Part shown: positions 1 through 4,813 of the stretch, piece after piece
Position numbering within the stretch: position 1 is the first letter of the stretch
How the letters are laid out: each line of letters begins with the position of its first letter
Assembly: GCA_022563075.1 (NCBI GenBank)
Contig: JADFOC010000111.1
Location: forward strand, 1 to 7,814
Length of the DNA stretch: 7,814 nt
Direction: 5' to 3'
From: Pseudomonadota bacterium
GTDB lineage: Bacteria > Pseudomonadota > Gammaproteobacteria > Pseudomonadales > Pseudohongiellaceae
Translations under genes and position numbers: made by a program
The notes under the pieces: generated by a model
Told to the model about the DNA's origin: nothing
What the model saw: the letters and a program-made list of their open reading frames with translations, nothing else
Database searches by the model: none

Positions 1-366
1 GACGAGGTGCTGACCCAGGATGAGTTCTACATCGTCGAGGTGGAAGGCCACACCGACGACGCCATCATACGAAGCTCTCAATTTCGATCAAACTGGGATC
101 TGTCTGCCATGCGGGCGGTCTCGGTTGCGCAGGAGCTGTTCATCGATGATGTGCTCAATCCCCGTCGCTTCGCTGTCACTGGCTTTGCCCATGTGCGCCC
201 GCTGCTTCCCAATAATTCACAGGCAAATAGAGCGAAGAATCGGCGCGTTGAAATTATCATAAGGCAAGCCATCGATCCTGACTTGGAAGAACAAATAGAA
301 GCTCTAAAGGATGTCGATCCAGAGCTGTATCGTAGTTTTGGACTGGAAGCCAGCCGTATTCTATAG
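1..366 (+). CDS. OmpA/MotB-family peptidoglycan-binding domain protein (C-terminal part, 5' end outside window)
   Basis: The frame is open from the first base and ends with TAG at 364-366, so only the last 121 residues are seen. They carry a recognisable OmpA-C/MotB fold signature: VEGHTDD at residues 14-20, SNWDLSAMRA at 30-39, the PxRFAVTGFA strand near 54-63, and NRAKNRRVEI at 76-85. In this family the Asp of DLSxxR and the Arg of the NRxxNRRVEI stretch hold the peptidoglycan diaminopimelate, and both are kept. SNWDLS with NRRVEI resembles flagellar stator MotB more than outer-membrane OmpA or Pal, but the N-terminal membrane anchor that would settle this is off the window. An acidic tail of about 30 residues follows the domain. 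A PilZ-like gene starts 52 bases downstream on the same strand, which fits a stator/motility locus (inference). An OmpA-family lipoprotein or a MotY-like protein is the alternative. Confidence 0.85.
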   Translation, partial: DEVLTQDEFYIVEVEGHTDDAIIRSSQFRSNWDLSAMRAVSVAQELFIDDVLNPRRFAVTGFAHVRPLLPNNSQANRAKNRRVEIIIRQAIDPDLEEQIEALKDVDPELYRSFGLEASRIL

Positions 367-418
367 TACTTGCCACCTTCGAGTATTTTCTAACCACTAA
401 TTAATTTATTGGAACACC

Positions 419-1039
419 ATGTCATCGAAAAAAGAGAGAAGCTATTTCAGAATTATAGACTACGTTGGTTTGAATTACCGGCGGGTAGAGGTTAAGCAAT
501 ACAATGCACTTAGATTAGCGAATCAGAATGCCGAAGTGCCTTCGATTGATGCACTTGCTGAGATTGATCAACAGATGCAAATGATACTCAACCGGCTCAA
601 GATAAAAAACCCTGATGTGGCAGAGCTTGTAAAACTGCTTAATAGGAAAATACAACAGATCCTTAAGCACAGTCACATCAGCGAAGGTCTGATGAAACTC
701 GATACCTACCCGCAGCGGCGGGTAGACCTGAGTGCCAGCGGCATCGCCTTCCCGACGTCTGAATTCATACCTGTCGACCATTTGTTGGAATTGGAATTGG
801 TTTTGCAGCCGGGGCGCCAACATCTGAAACTACTCGCCATGGTGGTGACCAGTGAAGCGGATACGTTTTCTCTCAATAGTGGTGATGACTCTCTCACTCA
901 TGTGGTGCGCACAAAATTCATCGATATTAACGATGACATCCAAGAATTTCTCATTCAGTATGTGGTCAAACGACAAGCATCGATAATTAGAGCAGATCGC
1001 AACGAGAATATTCCCATGTCCAAGCAAATCAGGTGGTAG
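419..1039 (+). CDS. PilZ-like (cyclic di-GMP type) domain protein with an internal helical spacer
   Basis: A 206-residue cytoplasmic protein with no membrane segment. The N-terminus has R7-SYF-R11, matching the RxxxR c-di-GMP contact motif. D103-L-S105-A-S-G108 matches the second PilZ motif, [D/N]xSxxG, followed by strand-like segments (IAFPTSEF, LLELELVL, LKLLAMVV). Known PilZ domains use these two motifs to wrap a c-di-GMP dimer. Here they lie about 90 residues apart, with a predicted helical stretch rich in Leu, Gln and Lys (about 40-95) between them; a canonical PilZ has them only a few tens of residues apart. R100-R101 just before the second motif could be the real basic partner. The ATG at 419 follows only a weak GGA. 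Its position behind a MotB/OmpA-like gene suggests a c-di-GMP-responsive motility or envelope effector (inference). Family assignment is fairly secure; ligand binding is not shown. Confidence 0.75.
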   Translation: MSSKKERSYFRIIDYVGLNYRRVEVKQYNALRLANQNAEVPSIDALAEIDQQMQMILNRLKIKNPDVAELVKLLNRKIQQILKHSHISEGLMKLDTYPQRRVDLSASGIAFPTSEFIPVDHLLELELVLQPGRQHLKLLAMVVTSEADTFSLNSGDDSLTHVVRTKFIDINDDIQEFLIQYVVKRQASIIRADRNENIPMSKQIRW

Positions 1040-1169
1040 TTTTTAGTTAGTCGTTGCGGCTACTGCTCAGCGACACGTATCCTTGACAGCAGAAAATCAT
1101 CAGAATATTGCGGTTATCTTTTCATCTGAATAAAAAATGCTTGGATCTTCCAGGAATTCAACAACGCAT

Positions 1170-1178
1170 TGCTATAAA
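1170..1178 (+). promoter_or_regulatory. Candidate extended -10 promoter for the hydrolase gene
   Basis: TGC followed by TATAAA forms a TGnTATAAT-like extended -10 element in the 215-base gap after the PilZ gene. No good -35 lies 16-18 bases upstream, as is common for extended -10 promoters. A transcript would begin near 1185, which would exclude the TTG at 1184 as translation start and favour ATG 1238 or 1256. A second, weaker candidate is a perfect TTGACA at 1083-1088 with TATTGC 17 bases later. Both are pattern matches only. Confidence 0.35.
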
Positions 1179-1255
1179 TAGTCTTGCATAACGCGCTAGA
1201 ATCTAATACCTCAGATAATATAGAAGAAACGCCAGACATGGGTGTAGGGATCAGG

Positions 1256-2092
1256 ATGCCTAATACGCGCACCAGCATACGCTATGTATTGCTATGCATT
1301 GTGCTGATTATTTCGGTTCGTCTCCTGGCGGTAGTTTTCGCTCAGGATGGCCGGCTTGAGTCTACCCCTGGGGTGGGGCCAGTTAAGAAACTGGGCAATA
1401 TCGCCTATGTTGAAGTAAATACACCGAGCCACGATGGTACTTCGAAGCAACTCGTGCTATTTGTACATGGGACACCTGGCTCTTTAACAGCATTTATGCG
1501 GTATCTTAATGATCCGGTCATGCAAGAGCGATTTCACATGATTGCAGTGACGAGACCGGGTTGGATTAATGACGGCGACATAAAAATCTCTTCGTTAGAG
1601 GCTCAGGCCAGGGCGCTTGAGCCGTTGCTGCGTATGGATCGTTCCGGGAAAGGTGCAATTCTGATGGGGCATTCCTATGGTGGGCCGATAATCGCACGGA
1701 CTGCGATGGACTATTCGGATCTGGTCGCGGGATTGGTATTCGTGGCAAGTACCGGTGATCCAAAATTAAGCGGTCCTCGTTGGTACAATCGAATTGCCGT
1801 TATATTGCCCGGTTTCATTCTTGGCGCCAGTTTAAAAGGCGCCAACGCGGAAATAATGCCTTTGCGGCCTCAGCTAGACGCCATGCTGCCTCGGTGGCAA
1901 AATTTGACCATGCCAGTGTTGATTGTCCAAGGGGACAGCGATCGCCTGGTGCATCCGGGAAATGCCGAATTTATCCAGCGCATGCTGATCAATGCAGATG
2001 TAACCTTTCTTCGTAGAGCAGGCCAGGGCCATTTCATGCTGTGGGAGGAGGCGGAGTTAATACGCGATACATTACTGGAGAAATTCAACTAA
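1256..2092 (+). CDS. Membrane-anchored alpha/beta-fold hydrolase
   Basis: A 278-residue serine hydrolase of the alpha/beta fold; the substrate is unknown. The oxyanion-hole motif H71-GTPGS, nucleophile elbow G138-H-S140-Y-G-G, acid D229 in GDSDRLV and catalytic H259 in GQGHF are all present and in order, so the enzyme looks intact. Residues about 10-28 form one hydrophobic helix after a short Arg-containing N-terminus, giving a signal anchor that would place the catalytic domain in the periplasm. I chose ATG 1256 because AGGGA sits 5 bases upstream; ATG 1238 and TTG 1184 are in frame and would add 6 or 24 residues. The cap region (about 155-205) gives no substrate clue, and neighbours are unrelated. 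The 3' end overlaps the stop of the convergent small gene by four bases. Possible activities include esterase, lipase or epoxide-hydrolase-like; the class assignment is firm, the reaction is not. Confidence 0.88.
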   Translation: MPNTRTSIRYVLLCIVLIISVRLLAVVFAQDGRLESTPGVGPVKKLGNIAYVEVNTPSHDGTSKQLVLFVHGTPGSLTAFMRYLNDPVMQERFHMIAVTRPGWINDGDIKISSLEAQARALEPLLRMDRSGKGAILMGHSYGGPIIARTAMDYSDLVAGLVFVASTGDPKLSGPRWYNRIAVILPGFILGASLKGANAEIMPLRPQLDAMLPRWQNLTMPVLIVQGDSDRLVHPGNAEFIQRMLINADVTFLRRAGQGHFMLWEEAELIRDTLLEKFN

Positions 2093-2370
2093 CACTCAGC
2101 CGTGAGTTCGCTCTGCCGTAGAATCTGTCGCAGAAATTCACTGTCCACGCAGTCTTGCAGCGCTTGCCGAGAAAGAGATTGGCGCAGCAATTGATTCACC
2201 AGTTTATCGATGAATTCTTCAGAGAGTTGCTCTGGAGCAGCGCCGCTTGGACGAAGTTTTGCCAGAGAACAGTCAATCGCACTCAGCAGTTGCATATAGA
2301 CTTTTTGCATCTGGGCTGGCAAGGAGCGCGCATCTTTGATCAACGCAACTTCAGCTAATCCTTCTGACAT
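2089..2370 (-). CDS. Small helical hypothetical protein, 93 residues
   Basis: I do not recognise the family. The 93-residue product has no membrane segment and looks almost wholly helical: an N-terminal part (about 5-40), a short Pro/Gly-containing break (SGAAPEQ, 42-48), and a second helical part rich in Leu, Gln and Arg (LVNQLLRQSLSRQALQ, 57-72). Support for a real gene: a GGAGAG ribosome-binding site ends 3 bases before the ATG at 2370, the frame runs cleanly to the very end of the neighbouring gene, and composition is protein-like. TACAAT about 45 bases upstream of the ATG could be its -10, but no good -35 was found. It converges on the hydrolase gene, with stop codons overlapping in CTAA. 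A small unknown gene in the same direction lies behind it, so the two may be co-transcribed. Confidence 0.6.
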   Translation of the reverse strand: MSEGLAEVALIKDARSLPAQMQKVYMQLLSAIDCSLAKLRPSGAAPEQLSEEFIDKLVNQLLRQSLSRQALQDCVDSEFLRQILRQSELTAEC

Positions 2371-2445
2371 AGGCTCTCCGACTCAATTTCCAGGAACCAA
2401 AAGAATTGTAACCCAGTCGAGTAGGGAAGGATATGCAGGGAATAG

Positions 2446-2465
2446 CCTGTTTTAACAGGATTTTT
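2446..2465 (+). terminator. Possible weak hairpin terminator
   Basis: CCTGTT-TT-AACAGG forms a short 5-6 bp stem, followed by ATTTTT at 2460-2465 on the plus strand. It sits between the two small minus-strand genes. It could stop plus-strand read-through from the hydrolase gene 350 bases upstream. In the minus direction it lies just after the stop of the 66-residue gene but is followed only by CTATT, so it would be a poor terminator that way. The stem is short and AT-containing. Confidence 0.3.
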
Positions 2466-2466
2466 G

Positions 2467-2667
2467 CTAGTCTCGTTTTTTCAACTCGAGTTCGAAAAAT
2501 GATTTAAGATCGCGGAGTTTCCTGGAATCTAGAGAGCTATGGATGGTCTGCATAGTTCTGTCTATATTTGCGATTAATCGTTTTAAACGCTCGACATCCA
2601 TGCCATGCGTATCGATTTGCTCAAGTTCGGAGCGTTGCCAACCGATGGCTTGGTTCAACACGGTCAA
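2467..2667 (-). CDS. Small helical hypothetical protein, about 66 residues, start uncertain
   Basis: I do not recognise it. The product is predicted to be two amphipathic helices with coiled-coil character (QAIGWQRSELEQID, then VERLKRLIANIDRTMQTIHSSL), ending in a charged ELELKKRD tail, with no membrane segment. The only ordinary start is TTG 2667, with AGGG 4 bases upstream and a second TTG at 2658. The same frame stays open another 20 codons back to a TAA at 2728-2730. That stretch reads SIRELCFKYPTIFLGYL, which looks protein-like but contains no ATG, GTG or TTG, leaving only rare ATT codons. It may use a rare start, be misread by one indel, or have lost its 5' end. It lies 96 bases upstream of the other small minus-strand gene and may share its transcript. 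A functional link is not shown. Confidence 0.5.
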   Translation of the reverse strand: MTVLNQAIGWQRSELEQIDTHGMDVERLKRLIANIDRTMQTIHSSLDSRKLRDLKSFFELELKKRD

Positions 2668-2796
2668 ATACCCTAGAAATATAGTCGGATACTTAAAGCA
2701 TAGCTCACGAATTGAACGGCTACCAATTTATTCGACACAAAAGGAGGAAAATCGAGAAGCAGTCGATTTGACGGTATCCCCATAGAGATTTACCCT

Positions 2797-3633
2797 ATGT
2801 CGAGGTACTGGGCCCCCCAGACATGCATCTCTAGGCAATTCATGGTTAAAGAGGACTCACGAAGGTCATTTATCCAGCAGGACTGGCGGATACTGTTTGG
2901 CCTGTTTCTCACCATATTCTGGTTTTTCTTTCTGTGGGTTTTCATTTCTAGAAACGTAGGCTGGGGCTCTTTTCTCGACCTCCCCATTGCGGAAATGGGC
3001 GCGTTTCTCGAAGGTGCATTCGCCTTCCTGGCTTTTCTGTGGTTGGTTATCGGACTCTTTATCCAACAGTCTGTATTGGCGCAAAACAACGAGGAGTTGC
3101 GCCGTACCAATCTTCAATCTGAAAAACAAACCCATGCTATAGCTGCTACCGAACTCAATGCGAGGCAAGAAACCTTTTTTAAAATAGCGGAGGCTACTCG
3201 CCGACAACTGGGCGCGATCTCGGGGCTACTGTTCATTTCGAGCCAAGGACCGATTGGAGACAATAAGATATCTGTAGAAGAATTGGCGGAAGTTTGGAAG
3301 CAGTTCGCCAGCGGAGACTCAGAGGTGTTCTCGCGAATGTTTCTAACCATGGCAGGGACTTCTGATACGGATTATGCGGACTTGTTTTATGGTACCGAGA
3401 TTCGACGTCGTCATGCCGACAATTTCCTGGTTGGCTTTGACAGGTTGATCAAGCTTGCCCGGGATTGTGATACAGACAATATCATCCTCGATGCAACAAT
3501 TTACTCTGCCCATGGATTGCTGAACGTTCGGATGCGAGAGATGCATCCAGATATCAAATTTGAACAAATTACTGGTACAAATTCGCAAGAATATCTGCAG
3601 CGACTAATCGAAACGCAAAGTGAGTCTTTATAA
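2797..3633 (+). CDS. Uncharacterised membrane protein: two TM helices, coiled coil, soluble C-terminal domain
   Basis: A 278-residue protein of unknown function. Two hydrophobic helices are clear: about 31-51 (FGLFLTIFWFFFLWVF) and about 68-90 (GAFLEGAFAFLAFLWLVIGL). A polar, Gln/Asn/Glu-rich segment from about 91 to 125 looks like a coiled coil leading into a soluble, mostly helical domain (about 127-275). Both termini are probably cytoplasmic. The GxFLEGxFAxLAFLWLVIGxxxQ core followed by a coiled coil recalls a two-helix module I associate with several uncharacterised bacterial membrane proteins, including some labelled putative phage abortive infection proteins; the C-terminal domain does not match one I know, so no defence role is claimed. 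No catalytic motif is visible. ATG 2797 has GAGA about 8 bases upstream; in-frame ATG 2842 (residue 16, AGG upstream) is an equally plausible start. It stands 46 bases ahead of the MAPEG gene. Confidence 0.8.
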   Translation: MSRYWAPQTCISRQFMVKEDSRRSFIQQDWRILFGLFLTIFWFFFLWVFISRNVGWGSFLDLPIAEMGAFLEGAFAFLAFLWLVIGLFIQQSVLAQNNEELRRTNLQSEKQTHAIAATELNARQETFFKIAEATRRQLGAISGLLFISSQGPIGDNKISVEELAEVWKQFASGDSEVFSRMFLTMAGTSDTDYADLFYGTEIRRRHADNFLVGFDRLIKLARDCDTDNIILDATIYSAHGLLNVRMREMHPDIKFEQITGTNSQEYLQRLIETQSESL

Positions 3634-3661
3634 TTTTCTGTAGATTAAACTAATCGTTAAT
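3629..3661 (+). promoter_or_regulatory. Candidate promoter and operator ahead of the MAPEG/FetB/PepSY unit
   Basis: A perfect TATAAT lies at 3629-3634, overlapping the stop of the preceding gene; the -35 region is poor. An imperfect inverted repeat, ATTAA-N8-TTAAT (3644-3661), follows near the expected start of transcription. By hand count, 3643-3661 matches the 19-base Fur-box consensus at 12 positions, which is borderline and inflated by AT-richness. The placement over a transcription start, 20-40 bases ahead of genes with a possible iron role, makes it worth noting. The MAPEG ribosome-binding site GGGGAG follows at 3669-3674. Confidence 0.35.
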
Positions 3662-3679
3662 AAGAAAAGGGGAGATACG

Positions 3680-4069
3680 ATGGATTTAGTAATTATTGTG
3701 GTAGTCCTGGCACTTATTCAGTACATAGCCTATGGTATTTTGGTAGGGCGTGCGCGGGGCAAGTATGGAGTATCCGCACCGGCAACAACTGGTGATCCAA
3801 TATTCGAAAGATACTACCGTGTACACCAAAATACGCTAGAGCAGCTGATGGTATTTCTGCCAGCCATTTTTATCTTTAGTCAATTGGGTAATCCATTGAT
3901 AGCGGCGGGCCTGGGTGCGGTTTATCTTGTTGGTCGCCTAATTTATCTGCGCGGCTATGTGGCGGATCCGGCACAGCGAGGTACAGGGTTTATGCTCAGT
4001 TTCCTGCCGAGCGCAATCATGCTGATCTGGTCGGCAGCTCTTGCTGCACGCAATCTGATTACTGCTTAG
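3680..4069 (+). CDS. MAPEG family inner-membrane protein
   Basis: A 129-residue protein with four predicted membrane helices (about 2-22, 54-68, 71-92, 103-125), the standard size and topology of MAPEG proteins (membrane-associated proteins in eicosanoid and glutathione metabolism). The family signature FERYYRVHQNTLEQ at 42-55 and VGRLIYLRGY at 84-93 are well conserved. In characterised eukaryotic members the equivalent Arg, Asn and Glu residues bind glutathione and the enzymes act as glutathione transferases or peroxidases at the membrane. For bacterial members the substrate is mostly unknown, so glutathione-linked detoxification is only an inference here. GGGGAG 5 bases before the ATG fixes the start. 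It heads a same-strand group, the FetB-like permease gene starting 30 bases after its stop, so it is probably the first gene of that operon. Confidence 0.92.
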   Translation: MDLVIIVVVLALIQYIAYGILVGRARGKYGVSAPATTGDPIFERYYRVHQNTLEQLMVFLPAIFIFSQLGNPLIAAGLGAVYLVGRLIYLRGYVADPAQRGTGFMLSFLPSAIMLIWSAALAARNLITA

Positions 4070-4099
4070 TGATGGATTGCGACATCTCATTTTGAACCG

Positions 4100-4807
4100 G
4101 TGGCCGACCCTCCTCAGCTAATTGGCCTGGGCAATCTCATGATTGCCTTCCTACCGGTAGTGGCGGTGGTGCTGATTCTGTTTCGATGGACCCAGGAGGG
4201 GCCCGTGTCTGTACACGGGCTGACTCGTATGCTGGGACAGCTCCTGGTCATCGGCTATTTTCTTACTTTCATTCTCGAATCGGAAAATGCACTTCTAGTG
4301 CTGGCTGTACTAATGTTGATGGTGACAGTCTCCAGCTGGATCGCCCTGCGAACCATCAAACTGCAACGTCGTTCTCTGTTCTTCTATTCTTTTACCGCGA
4401 TACTCCTGGGCGGCGGATTGTCTCTGGCGGTGAGCACGCAGCTGGTCTTAAACCTGGAGCCCTTTTACTCGGCCCGCTATATGATTCCCTTGGCAGGCAT
4501 GGTGTTCGCCAACGCCATGAACAGCGTGAGTATTTGTGCGGAACGATTCCAGGCCGAGCTGGATCGTGGTTGTGAGCATGCAGTAGCCAGAGAAGTCTCG
4601 TTGAAAGCGGCGCTCATTCCAATCACCAATTCGCTGTTTGCTGTGGGTCTGGTTTCTTTACCCGGCATGATGACTGGGCAAATTCTGTCTGGTGTTGATC
4701 CGCTAATCGCCGCGCGCTACCAGATCATGGTCATGTGTATGCTGTTTTCTTCGGCGGGGTTATCGGCCGCTTGTTTCCTACATTTACTCATGCGCCGAGC
4801 AGGTTGA
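4100..4807 (+). CDS. FetB-like (UPF0014) ABC permease, without an adjacent ATPase
   Basis: A 235-residue integral membrane protein of the UPF0014/FetB family. E. coli FetB with ATPase FetA exports iron and protects against peroxide. The family core is clear: PLAGMVFANAMNSVS (130-144), ALIPI plus GLVSLPGMMTGQILSGVDP (from 171), and YQIMVMCML. About six or seven hydrophobic segments are seen. The start is GTG 4100: the frame upstream has no ATG, and the next one (4139) would cut into the first helix. No good ribosome-binding site is visible, so translation may be coupled to the MAPEG gene ending 30 bases earlier. Two oddities: no FetA-type ATPase gene is in the window, and the cytoplasmic loop between NAM and ALIP is about 29 residues against about 44 in E. 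coli FetB. The PepSY gene follows after 6 bases. Iron export is therefore a family-based guess. Confidence 0.85.
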   Translation: MADPPQLIGLGNLMIAFLPVVAVVLILFRWTQEGPVSVHGLTRMLGQLLVIGYFLTFILESENALLVLAVLMLMVTVSSWIALRTIKLQRRSLFFYSFTAILLGGGLSLAVSTQLVLNLEPFYSARYMIPLAGMVFANAMNSVSICAERFQAELDRGCEHAVAREVSLKAALIPITNSLFAVGLVSLPGMMTGQILSGVDPLIAARYQIMVMCMLFSSAGLSAACFLHLLMRRAG

Positions 4808-4813
4808 TCGTTC

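Noticed and set aside
786..802. Tandem GGAATT-type repeat
   Set aside because: It simply encodes LELEL within a beta strand of the PilZ-like protein and does not extend further.
1050..1074. GTCGTTG/CAGCGAC hairpin after the PilZ-like gene as a terminator
   Set aside because: The stem is 7 bp with one G-T pair and an 11-base loop, and no T-tract follows it on either strand.
1184..1255. TTG start giving the hydrolase a 24-residue N-terminal extension
   Set aside because: It has no ribosome-binding site, lies at or before the expected transcription start, and would put a long polar tail before the signal-anchor helix; ATG 1256 has AGGGA at good spacing.
2155..2358. Plus-strand 67-residue frame opposite the 93-residue gene
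   Set aside because: No usable ribosome-binding site, and the minus-strand frame has GGAGAG and a better composition.
2543..2785. Plus-strand 80-residue frame across the small minus-strand gene
   Set aside because: No ribosome-binding site, composition rich in Ser/Cys/Arg as in antisense frames, and the minus-strand reading looks more protein-like.
4186..4575. 129-residue alternate frame within the FetB-like gene
   Set aside because: It lies wholly inside a gene with clear family motifs and has no recognisable content of its own.
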